DNA of 5,976 nt from Clostridiales bacterium (GTDB taxonomy: Bacteria; Bacillota; Clostridia; Christensenellales; QALW01), in the NCBI GenBank assembly GCA_018376855.1, contig JAHAAN010000121.1:1-5976 (forward strand), given 5' to 3'. The number at the start of each line of letters is the position of its first letter. Within the stretch, counting starts at the first letter, position 1. This document shows, in pieces, positions 1-5,502 of this stretch. Made by a program: the position numbers and the translations under genes. Under the pieces are notes generated by a model that had not been told where the DNA came from, ran no database searches, and worked only from the letters and a program-made list of their open reading frames with translations.

Positions 1-1
1 C

Positions 2-70
2 TTTACGGCCGCCGCGATTGCCGACGGCACGCTGATTTCGCGCCTGCTGCCTATGCTGGCGCGGCCGTAA
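2..70 (+). CDS. 3' end of an unidentified gene upstream of truA (partial)
   Basis: An open frame enters from the left edge and ends at TAA 68-70. The 22 visible residues end in SRLLPMLARP. The stop overlaps the truA ribosome binding site (AAAGGAGGAG, 69-78), and truA begins 13 bases after it, so this gene is probably the preceding member of the same operon. In many Bacillota truA follows the ecfA1-ecfA2-ecfT transporter genes, but this short tail does not let me recognise EcfT or any other family, so no function is assigned. The assignment as coding rests on frame, tight spacing and GC-rich codon use like that of truA. Confidence 0.6.
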   Translation, partial: FTAAAIADGTLISRLLPMLARP

Positions 71-83
71 AGGAGGAGACAGC

Positions 84-818
84 ATGAGGATCAAAGCTAA
101 AGTTGCCTATGACGGAACCGCATACGGCGGCTGGCAGGTTCAAAAAAACGCCAACACCGTGCAGGCAGAAATGGAACGCGCTTACGAGCGTATCACAGGC
201 ATTCACACGCACATTCAATGCGCTGGGCGCACAGACGCAGGCGTACACGCCCTGGGGCAAACCGTGCATTTCGACATTGAAACCACGATCCCCCCGCACA
301 AGCTGCCTTTTGTCTTCAACACCCTTCTTCCGCACGATATCCGTATGCTGGACGCATGCGAAACCGCTCCCGATTTTCACGCCTGTTACTGCGCCGCCGG
401 CAAATGCTATGAATACAACATTTGGAACGCTCCGCATGAAAACCCGCTTCTGTGCCGAACTTCTATGCACGTTCCCGTACCCTTACAAGAGGAAAGTATG
501 CGCGCCGTCGCCGCGGTACTGACAGGCAAGCACGATTTTGCCGCTTTCTGCGCCGCAGGCGCGCAGGTAAAAACCACCGTCCGCACCGTAACTTCTATTG
601 AAATTCGCCGCTGCGAAAGCCTTATCACGCTCTCCGTATGCGGAACGGGCTTTTTATACAACATGGTTCGCATTATTGCCGGCACTCTGATCCTTGCCGG
701 CGAAGGAAAATATACGCCCGAACAGGCCGAACAAGCGCTCAACACCCGATTGAGAAAACATGCCGGCTTTACCGCCGAACCCAATGGGCTTATTTTAAAG
801 GAGGTTTATTATGAGTGA
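84..818 (+). CDS. truA: tRNA pseudouridine(38-40) synthase TruA
   Basis: TruA isomerises uridines 38, 39 and 40 in the anticodon arm of many tRNAs to pseudouridine in the cytoplasm. The 244-aa length is normal for the family. Visible motifs are the N-terminal AYDGTAYGGWQ (8-18), the catalytic loop GRTDAGVHALGQ with nucleophile Asp51 (48-59), the KCYEYNI strand with the stacking Tyr109, GKHDFAAF (148-155), and the C-terminal FLYNMVRIIAGTL (190-202). The ATG at 84 follows AAAGGAGGAG at normal spacing. The gene overlaps the next by 8 bases and lies 13 bases after the previous stop, which points to one operon. One oddity: the segment that normally reads FHAR (from my memory of the family) is FHAC here (Cys101), in a cysteine-rich stretch FHACYCAAGKC. 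Fold and active site otherwise look intact, so I take it as functional. Confidence 0.97.
   Translation: MRIKAKVAYDGTAYGGWQVQKNANTVQAEMERAYERITGIHTHIQCAGRTDAGVHALGQTVHFDIETTIPPHKLPFVFNTLLPHDIRMLDACETAPDFHACYCAAGKCYEYNIWNAPHENPLLCRTSMHVPVPLQEESMRAVAAVLTGKHDFAAFCAAGAQVKTTVRTVTSIEIRRCESLITLSVCGTGFLYNMVRIIAGTLILAGEGKYTPEQAEQALNTRLRKHAGFTAEPNGLILKEVYYE
797..804 (+). promoter_or_regulatory. Ribosome binding site inside truA for the overlapping gene
   Basis: AAAGGAGG lies within the last codons of truA, six bases before the ATG at 811. The ATG is 5 bases ahead of the truA stop at 816-818, so the two genes overlap by 8 bases in different frames. A consensus site this close fixes the start of the second gene and suggests translational coupling or at least co-translation with truA. 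Confidence 0.85.
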
Positions 819-1266
819 TTATGTAACCCGCGCAACCGAATTATTTTTACAGGGATATAACTGCTGCCAATCCGTTGCGGGAGCTTTTGCAGCCGAAATG
901 GGCATGGAGCTTGATACCGTGCTTCGCCTGTCCAGCTCGTTCGGGGGCGGCTTTGCGCGCACGCGCAGCCTCTGCGGAACGATCTCCGGCATGGGAATGG
1001 TTTTGGGCATTTGCTTTGGCGGCGCCGAACCGAATGACCGCGGCGCGCAGTACAAGCTTGTACGCGAGCTGACGGACCGATTTACGGAAAAATACGGAAC
1101 TCTCGTCTGCGGCGAGCTGTTAAAAAACGTGCCGAACCTCACCAGCGATCCTATGCCGGACGGCAGAACCCCCGAATATTATAAAGCCCGCCCCTGCCTG
1201 CGCTTCGTGCAGGAGGCCGCGCTGCTGACGGAAGAAAGACTGCGCCAAGGCGGAAAGCTTCAATAG
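811..1266 (+). CDS. C_GCAxxG_C_C family probable redox protein
   Basis: This 151-aa protein matches the family defined by TIGR01909 / PF09719: small, probably redox-active proteins with four conserved cysteines and a CGAxxG motif, often found near transporter genes. Visible here are GYNCCQSV (Cys18, Cys19), the glycine-rich SFGGGFARTRSLCGTISG with Cys55, then Cys100 (VCGELL) and Cys129 (RPCLRF); Cys68 is additional. The CGAxxG motif reads CGTISG, with Ala replaced by Thr. There is no signal peptide or obvious membrane helix, so it should be cytoplasmic. The start is fixed by the ribosome binding site at 797-804. The biochemical reaction of the family is not established, and the operon link to truA does not by itself imply a role in tRNA modification. 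The family call is firm; the exact role is unknown. Confidence 0.9.
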   Translation: MSDYVTRATELFLQGYNCCQSVAGAFAAEMGMELDTVLRLSSSFGGGFARTRSLCGTISGMGMVLGICFGGAEPNDRGAQYKLVRELTDRFTEKYGTLVCGELLKNVPNLTSDPMPDGRTPEYYKARPCLRFVQEAALLTEERLRQGGKLQ

Positions 1267-1544
1267 AAATAACCCAACGGCGCCAAAACAGCTCCATCAT
1301 GCACTTATCCGCCTAACAAATGCCGCTTCCTTATAAAACCGCCATCGTATCATATTTATCTATATAAAAAAGTCGTAAGCGTTTGACGCACGCGCCCTTT
1401 TTTGCGGCTACTATATCGCGGTCGCTTTTCTCTTCCACCGTATCTTCCCCAAACACGAAACATGCTTTATTCTCGCTGCGACAACTCGGAAAACCGTGAA
1501 ATAACTTAGGTGCAACACTTTCATGAAATCAGAAATCAAACCGC
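1267..1544. other. Gene-free stretch between convergent genes
   Basis: These 278 bases lie between the ends of the redox-protein gene and the minus-strand RHH gene. No open frame with a ribosome binding site is visible on either strand, and I recognise no RNA gene or repeat. The only structure I see is a weak hairpin near 1366-1403, listed separately. The composition becomes more AT-rich from about 1340 onward. It could be decayed coding DNA, but no protein motif supports that. Confidence 0.5.
1366..1403. terminator. Possible weak bidirectional terminator
   Basis: Six A's (1366-1371) and six T's (1398-1403) flank a short hairpin. Its core is GCGT-TTG-ACGC (1379-1389), extended by CGT (1374-1376) pairing with ACG (1390-1392) across a two-base AA bulge. 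It lies between two convergent genes, where a terminator serving both strands is expected. The stem is short and the A/T tracts do not continue it cleanly, so this is tentative. Confidence 0.3.
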
Positions 1545-1709
1545 TTATTTTATTTTGCCGTGTTCTTTTTCATATTCTTCGATATACTGAATGATGATCG
1601 CTTCTAATTCCTTATTGGCAGAGCGTAAATTGCATTTTGCAACATGATGAAATTTGCGTAATAGCTCGGACTCTACTCGCAGCGTAAACTTGGTTTGCTC
1701 TTGTTTCAA
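1545..1709 (-). CDS. Arc-type ribbon-helix-helix DNA-binding protein
   Basis: A 54-aa protein resembling phage P22 Arc across its length. The strand KFTLRV (7-12) is followed by helix A (about 13-26, ESELLRKFHHVAKC) and helix B (about 30-48), introduced by RSAN where Arc has RSVN, and the end EKEHGKI resembles Arc's KKEGRI. Such proteins dimerise through the paired strand, which contacts the operator major groove. The frame stays open to a TTG at 1730, but I choose the TTG at 1709: AAAGGAGG (1724-1717) lies 7 bases before it, and 1730 is about where transcription should begin. The gene is divergent from the HTH gene, with an inverted repeat on its promoter, suggesting autoregulation; that is inference. 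It lies in an AT-rich patch unlike the flanking genes. Confidence 0.85.
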   Translation of the reverse strand: MKQEQTKFTLRVESELLRKFHHVAKCNLRSANKELEAIIIQYIEEYEKEHGKIK

Positions 1710-1716
1710 AAATATC

Positions 1717-1724
1717 CCTCCTTT
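1717..1724 (-). promoter_or_regulatory. Ribosome binding site that fixes the TTG start of the RHH gene
   Basis: AAAGGAGG on the minus strand sits 7 bases before the TTG at 1709. The longer alternative start (TTG at 1730) would translate this site as coding sequence (LKGG) and has no ribosome binding site of its own. Confidence 0.85.
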
Positions 1725-1735
1725 TAACAACTAAT

Positions 1736-1765
1736 ACTATATTGCTAAAAAACGCAATTTGACAA
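1736..1765 (-). promoter_or_regulatory. Sigma-A-like promoter of the RHH gene
   Basis: On the minus strand, TTGTCA (1765-1760) and TATAGT (1741-1736) are separated by 18 bases. Transcription would start near 1729, leaving a leader of about 20 bases that holds the ribosome binding site. The -35 hexamer lies inside the left arm of the inverted repeat at 1756-1782, so a protein bound there would block it. Confidence 0.65.
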
Positions 1766-1782
1766 TTATTTAATGTCAAATT
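1756..1782. promoter_or_regulatory. Inverted repeat, probable operator between the divergent regulators
   Basis: AATTTGACA (1756-1764) and TGTCAAATT (1774-1782) are perfect 9-base inverted arms around a 9-base AT-rich spacer; the arm centres are 18 bases apart. The left arm covers the -35 of the RHH promoter and the right arm covers the -35 position of the HTH promoter. There is no T-run in the right place for a terminator, so a protein-binding site is the likelier role. Which of the two regulators binds it cannot be told from sequence. Confidence 0.65.
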
Positions 1783-1799
1783 TCCTTGGTATTTTATCA

Positions 1800-1805
1800 T
1801 ATAAT
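1800..1805 (+). promoter_or_regulatory. -10 element of the HTH gene promoter
   Basis: A perfect TATAAT. The matching -35 window at 16-18 bases spacing (about 1776-1783, TCAAAT or CAAATT) is poor and overlaps the right arm of the inverted repeat. The start point would be near 1812, inside a further TGTCAAA copy. The weak -35 makes this promoter less certain than the other two in the window. Confidence 0.5.
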
Positions 1806-1808
1806 AAA

Positions 1809-1815
1809 TGTCAAA
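1809..1815 (+). repeat. Third TGTCAAA box at the HTH transcription start
   Basis: TGTCAAA recurs here as part of a 9-base direct repeat, AATGTCAAA, found at 1772-1780 and 1807-1815, 35 bases apart. It lies just after the TATAAT of the HTH promoter, where bound protein would hinder initiation. It lacks a partner arm, so it would be a half-site. Confidence 0.5.
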
Positions 1816-1830
1816 CAGGAAGATGAGTTT

Positions 1831-2078
1831 ATGTATAAAAATAAAACAATAAACGGCAACAATAATCTTTGCGGCCGGAAAATAAAAAACTTAAGAAAAA
1901 ATCTCCCGCAAAAACCTCTCAGCGAAAATTAGCTGAAATGCTTCAAAAAGTAGGATTAAATATAGATAAAAATGCAATACAGAGAATCGAAAGCGGGCAG
2001 CGTTTTGTAACAGATATAGAATTAAAGGCCATTGCGGAAGTATTAGGCGTGAGTTATCAGGAATTGCTGGATAACTAA
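1831..2078 (+). pseudogene. XRE-type helix-turn-helix regulator, split by a -1 frameshift
   Basis: The ATG at 1831 follows AGGA (1817-1820) and opens a frame reading NNNLCGRKIKNLRKNLPQK, typical of the first helix of small Cro/CI-like proteins, but it stops at TAG 1930-1932 after 33 residues. The continuation lies in the -1 frame from about 1914: SQRKLAEMLQ (helix 2), then KNAIQRIESGQRF (helix 3 and following turn), DIELKAIAEVLG and SYQELL, ending at TAA 2076-2078. Joining the frames at the five A's (1910-1914) gives an 82-aa protein of normal length and motif spacing. The second frame has only a TTG at 1869, without a ribosome binding site. It may be a pseudogene by loss of one A, a sequencing error, or a frameshifting gene; the first two are likelier. 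It is divergent from the RHH gene and AT-rich. Confidence 0.75.
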
Positions 2079-2196
2079 CGCGGTATGCTTTTGAAAAACC
2101 GAAAATTATACCTCTCTTACTATTCTGCTGCATATTACGAAAGAAACAAACGCCGCTTAAAGTCAACCGCTAATGTACCTCTCCCCATACATAACA

Positions 2197-2224
2197 AAAA
2201 ACTGCTGATTTCCCAGCAGTTTTT
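2197..2224 (+). terminator. Intrinsic terminator after the HTH gene
   Basis: AAAAACTGCTG (2197-2207) pairs perfectly with CAGCAGTTTTT (2214-2224) over 11 bases, with a 6-base loop. The core is CTGCTG/CAGCAG and the T-run ends the stem. It lies 119 bases after the HTH stop. The A/T symmetry would also let it work on the minus strand, but no minus-strand gene needs it here. Confidence 0.85.
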
Positions 2225-2307
2225 ATCATCCAATTAAAACATTCATTTAAAAAACCTTCCTAACAACCTTTTTAAAATGATAAAAACCATTAGCCCTCCC
2301 GCTTTTG

Positions 2308-2336
2308 TTGTCATTCATCAGGTTTTGTGATATAGT
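2308..2336 (+). promoter_or_regulatory. Sigma-A-like promoter of the MFS gene
   Basis: TTGTCA (2308-2313) and TATAGT (2331-2336) are exactly 17 bases apart, placing the start near 2343 and giving a leader of about 32 bases. No operator-like inverted repeat is apparent around it. The hexamers are the same as those of the RHH promoter, but the TGTCAAA box is not present. Confidence 0.75.
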
Positions 2337-2360
2337 ATGCTTCGCTGCATAGATTGCAGC

Positions 2361-2367
2361 AAAGGAG
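2361..2367 (+). promoter_or_regulatory. Ribosome binding site that fixes the MFS start
   Basis: AAAGGAG lies 7 bases before the ATG at 2375. The in-frame TTG at 2354 precedes this site, and the ATG at 2369 is only one base after it, so both are rejected as starts. Confidence 0.85.
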
Positions 2368-2374
2368 AATGCTC

Positions 2375-3559
2375 ATGAAACAAAAAGATTTTTCTCTAAC
2401 GGCACGGGCGTGCTATGTTGGCTACATAACGCAGGCCATTGTAAACAACTATATACCTTTGCTGTTTTTAACCTTTGAACAGCAATACGGCCTTTCACTG
2501 GATACCATTGCGCTGCTGATCTCCTGCAATTTTGCAACACAGCTGGCAGTCGATCTGCTAAGCATCCGCCTGATGGAAAAGATCAGCTGCCGAACCGCTA
2601 TTGTCGGCGCGCACATTCTGGCAGGAAGCGGATTGATTCTGCTGGGCGTACTTCCGCAGCTAATGGCAAACAAATTTGCCGCATTGCTGATCGCAGTGAT
2701 CGTATGCGCCGTAGGCGGCGGACTCTTAGAGGTATTAGTCAGCCCTATCATCGAAGCGTGCCCGTTTGAACGCAAGGCGTCCGCAATGAGCCTGCTGCAC
2801 TCCTTTTATTGCTGGGGCAGTGTTTTGGTTATCTTGCTTTCCACAGGCTTTTTCGCATGGTTCGGCGTTGCCGCATGGCCATATATAGCTTGCATTTGGG
2901 CCATCATTCCTCTTGCAAACGCCGCTGTCTTTACACAAGCTCCTTTAGCGCCGCTTCAAAGCGAGGGAACGGGGACGCCTCTGCGTGCTCTGCTAAGGGA
3001 TAAACGCGTATGGCTGCTGGCGCTTTTAATGCTCTGCGCCGGAGCAGCAGAGCTTTGCGTAAGTCAATGGGCTTCGGCGTTTACCGAATCCGGCCTGCAC
3101 GTTTCCAAAGCAACGGGAGATCTGCTGGGGCCGTGCCTGTTTGCCGCCATCATGGGAATTGCCCGCGTTATCTACGCCCGTTTCAGCGACCGGCTTCCGT
3201 TAAAAAAATCTATTTTCGGCAGCAGCCTGCTATGCTGCCTGAGCTATCTGCTCATTTCGCTGTCGCCATGGCCATGGCTGTCCCTTGCAGGATGCGCGCT
3301 ATGCGGCTTCTCCTGCGGCATTCTCTGGCCTGGAACCATCAGCTTGGCCGCAGGTTATTTCCCGGAAAGCGGAACCTCTCTCTTTGCGCTTCTTGCGCTG
3401 TTCGGAGACTGCGGCTGCGCCGCAGGCCCCGCGCTGATCGGCATTGCGGCAAGCGCTGCCGGCGGCTCGCTGCAGTCCGGCTTATTATGCGGCCTTCTCT
3501 TCCCTGTACTTCTGCTGCTGGGCATTCTGCCGCTGCTCCGGAAAAAGACCGCCAAATAA
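2375..3559 (+). CDS. Major facilitator superfamily (MFS) transporter
   Basis: A 394-aa integral membrane protein with the size and spacing of a 12-helix MFS carrier; hydrophobic segments run through the whole length in two halves joined by a polar stretch near 187-212. The loop after helix 2 reads SIRLMEKISCRTAIV, a degenerate form of MFS motif A, and GIARVIYARFSDRLPLKK (261-278) is its counterpart in the second half. SLLHSFYCWGSV (139-150) recalls the LHxFxxxG segment of sugar-type (FHS-like) MFS proteins. The substrate cannot be deduced; sugar uptake or drug efflux are both open. It has its own promoter (2308-2336) and is followed by a hairpin at 3606-3640, so it is probably a single-gene unit. 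It is unusually rich in cysteine in the membrane segments. Codon use resembles truA and the ABC genes rather than the AT-rich patch. Confidence 0.92.
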   Translation: MKQKDFSLTARACYVGYITQAIVNNYIPLLFLTFEQQYGLSLDTIALLISCNFATQLAVDLLSIRLMEKISCRTAIVGAHILAGSGLILLGVLPQLMANKFAALLIAVIVCAVGGGLLEVLVSPIIEACPFERKASAMSLLHSFYCWGSVLVILLSTGFFAWFGVAAWPYIACIWAIIPLANAAVFTQAPLAPLQSEGTGTPLRALLRDKRVWLLALLMLCAGAAELCVSQWASAFTESGLHVSKATGDLLGPCLFAAIMGIARVIYARFSDRLPLKKSIFGSSLLCCLSYLLISLSPWPWLSLAGCALCGFSCGILWPGTISLAAGYFPESGTSLFALLALFGDCGCAAGPALIGIAASAAGGSLQSGLLCGLLFPVLLLLGILPLLRKKTAK

Positions 3560-3605
3560 AAATTTAAGCGTATTAAGAAATCAGTTTTTGCATATCCGCA
3601 ATAAC

Positions 3606-3640
3606 AAAAACAAGGAAAGCTTACAGCCTTCCCTGTTTTT
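3606..3640. terminator. Bidirectional terminator between the MFS and ABC genes
   Basis: AAAAACA (3606-3612) pairs with TGTTTTT (3634-3640), GGAA (3614-3617) with TTCC (3629-3632), and GC (3619-3620) with GC (3626-3627), around a 5-base loop. On the plus strand the two interruptions are A-C mismatches. On the minus strand the same positions are G-U wobbles, so the 15-bp stem is continuous there. It therefore suits the ABC transcript best, lying 10 bases past its stop. The plus-strand copy is followed by extra T's and can serve the MFS gene, 46 bases past its stop. Confidence 0.85.
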
Positions 3641-3650
3641 CTTTTTCACC

Positions 3651-5501
3651 TCAGCACGCTTCACCCTTCAATGCATTGAGCTGCGACTGATTCAGTTCAT
3701 AATAAATGCCTCCGCGCGCCATCAGCTCATCGTGCGTGCCGCATTCTGCGATTCCCTTTTCGGCAATACACATGATTTTAGTCGCATTGCGAATCGTAGA
3801 AAGCCTGTGCGCGATTACAAAGGAAGTCCGCCCTTTCAGCAGCTCTCCGAGCGCCCTTTGAATCAACAGCTCTGTTTTTGTATCGATCGCGCTGGTTGCC
3901 TCATCAAGAATAATGATCTTCGGATCCGCCAAAACGGTTCTGGCAAAGCTAAGCAGCTGCCGCTCGCCGGCAGAAAGTCCGGCTCCTCTTTCTTCTACGC
4001 GCGTATAGTATCCTTCGGGCAGTCGTTCAATAAACTCATTGGCAAACACGCTCTCTGCTGCGGCAATGCATTCCTCATCCGTAGCATCAGGCCGCCCGTA
4101 GCGAATATTTTCTATAATATTTCCGCTGAACACAAAGGAATCCTGCATCATAACCGTTACCTGTGTGCGCAGCGAGGAAAGCGTGCAATGCTTAATGTTA
4201 TGCCCGTCTATCAGCACCGAACCGTCGCTTGGGTCATAAAACCGCGAAAGCAGGCTGACAACCGTTGTTTTTCCCGCTCCTGTAGGCCCCACAAGTGCGA
4301 TCGTCTGCCCCGGCTGAACGGTAAAGCTGACATCCTCCAGCACAAAAATCCCCGGTTCGTAGCCAAAGCTTACATGGTCAAACACCACCTGACCGGTAAC
4401 CGGCGGAAGGGGCTGCGCATCCGGCTCTTCAATTACATCCGGTTCTGCATCGATCGTTTCAAATATCTTCTCCACATTGCTCATAGCCGCCACCAGCTGG
4501 CTGTAAATATCCGCAAGCGCGTTGACCGGCGCCCAGAACTGCGATATGTAAGCTGCAAAGGCTGCAAGCTCACCTGGCGAAAGCACCTGACCGCTGACCA
4601 GCTGATACCCGTAAAGATATACCACTACAATGCTTACCGTGCTCGTAATGCCCAAAAACGGCCCCATCGCCGCAGTATAAAGCGTTTGACGGATCGCACT
4701 CTGCCGCACTTGTCTATTCAGATGCCGCATTTCTTCTTTGTTGGCTGTTTCACGGTTAAATGCCTGCGTTACATATACGCCCATAATATTTTCATGCGTA
4801 TAAGCATTTCGGTTTGATATCTTATTGCGCACAACCACGCGGACTTTTTCCAGCTTTTTTCTGAACCACAGCATAAAGAACGCCATGGGGATCAGCATAG
4901 AAAAACTGATAAGCGTCAGCACCGGATTCATCACAAGCATAACGATCACAATACCGATCAGCATAGCGATATCCCCGATTGCCGATACAAGGTTATTGCA
5001 CAAAAGCCCTGCCAGCTGGTCTATATAGGAAGTAACGCGCACCAAGATCTTTCCGGTAGGCAGATCGTCATAAAAGGAAAAGGAAAGCGTTTGCAAATGC
5101 TCAAAAAGCATCTTGCGCACATCATAAATCAGCCACTGTCCCAGCCGTGTAATCACCACGCCGCGCATCGAGCCTACCAGCTGCTGAGACACCGCAACAA
5201 CCGCCAAAACAACCAGCATAATAATGCCCAGCGTAACCGTTCCGCTGTCGCGCACAGGGAAAAACTCCGGATGATACGGCAGGCTGGCCTTATATCCATT
5301 TACAGGGAAAATATCATTAACAAGCACTCTTGTAAACTGAGGCCCTATGAGCGAAAGCACCACGCCCAAGAAAACCACAAATAAAGCTAAGATAAAACGT
5401 TTTTTATACGGCTTGCAGAAAGACAGCAGCCGAATCAGCAGTTTTCCGTCCATGCCTCGCTTGGCGGATTCATCATCGTAATAACGATTTCGCTTTGCCA
5501 T
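3651..5501 (-). CDS. ABC exporter half-transporter (membrane plus ATPase domain), consensus-site subunit
   Basis: A 616-aa fused membrane-ATPase protein of the multidrug/lipid exporter type. The N-terminal half (about 20-335) holds six likely membrane helices, and the ATPase domain follows (about 370-600). Its motifs are Tyr381 (A-loop), Walker A GPTGAGKT (405-412), Q-loop Gln453 (MMQDSFVFSG), signature LSAGE (509-513), Walker B IIILDE with catalytic Glu534, and switch His565 (IAHRLSTI). The signature deviates from LSGGQ while Glu and His are intact, the pattern of the catalytically competent partner in heterodimeric exporters such as TM287/288, BmrCD and LmrCD. The start is the ATG at 5501 after GAGGAGG; the longer frame to 5519 would translate that site. 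It is one base from the upstream partner gene, and the two products should form one exporter. The substrate is unknown. The protein ends in GEAC. Confidence 0.96.
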   Translation of the reverse strand: MAKRNRYYDDESAKRGMDGKLLIRLLSFCKPYKKRFILALFVVFLGVVLSLIGPQFTRVLVNDIFPVNGYKASLPYHPEFFPVRDSGTVTLGIIMLVVLAVVAVSQQLVGSMRGVVITRLGQWLIYDVRKMLFEHLQTLSFSFYDDLPTGKILVRVTSYIDQLAGLLCNNLVSAIGDIAMLIGIVIVMLVMNPVLTLISFSMLIPMAFFMLWFRKKLEKVRVVVRNKISNRNAYTHENIMGVYVTQAFNRETANKEEMRHLNRQVRQSAIRQTLYTAAMGPFLGITSTVSIVVVYLYGYQLVSGQVLSPGELAAFAAYISQFWAPVNALADIYSQLVAAMSNVEKIFETIDAEPDVIEEPDAQPLPPVTGQVVFDHVSFGYEPGIFVLEDVSFTVQPGQTIALVGPTGAGKTTVVSLLSRFYDPSDGSVLIDGHNIKHCTLSSLRTQVTVMMQDSFVFSGNIIENIRYGRPDATDEECIAAAESVFANEFIERLPEGYYTRVEERGAGLSAGERQLLSFARTVLADPKIIILDEATSAIDTKTELLIQRALGELLKGRTSFVIAHRLSTIRNATKIMCIAEKGIAECGTHDELMARGGIYYELNQSQLNALKGEAC

Positions 5502-5502
5502 T

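Noticed and set aside
1756..1782. Inverted repeat as a transcription terminator or insertion-sequence end
   Set aside because: No T-run follows the stem, the spacer is long and AT-rich, and both arms sit on promoter elements; no transposase or target duplication is near.
1612..1800. Second minus-strand open frame overlapping the RHH gene
   Set aside because: It runs through the RHH promoter and operator region, has no motif, and is a shadow of the RHH frame.
1909..1916. Confident programmed -1 ribosomal frameshift site
   Set aside because: The sequence is not a proper X-XXY-YYZ heptamer in the zero frame, and I see neither an upstream Shine-Dalgarno-like stimulator nor a clear downstream hairpin.
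1869..2078. HTH gene as an intact 69-aa protein starting at TTG 1869
   Set aside because: There is no ribosome binding site before that TTG, and its first residues do not match an HTH first helix; the proper N-terminus is in the other frame from ATG 1831.
1545..2078. RHH/HTH pair as a toxin-antitoxin system
   Set aside because: Toxin-antitoxin genes normally sit in one operon with a recognisable toxin fold; here both are DNA-binding proteins, divergently transcribed, and no toxin is present.
2246..2275. AT-rich imperfect inverted repeat upstream of the MFS promoter
   Set aside because: The arms match only because of A and T runs, and the inner bases do not pair.
3010..3567. Plus-strand open frame inside the MFS gene
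   Set aside because: It is an out-of-frame shadow, Arg/Ala/Ser-rich with no domain, within a clearly coding membrane protein.
3444..4817. Long plus-strand open frame (457 codons) spanning the MFS end and the ABC gene
   Set aside because: It is antisense to the ABC gene, crosses the convergent terminator, has no ribosome binding site, and its translation shows no motif, whereas the minus-strand frame has all ABC motifs.
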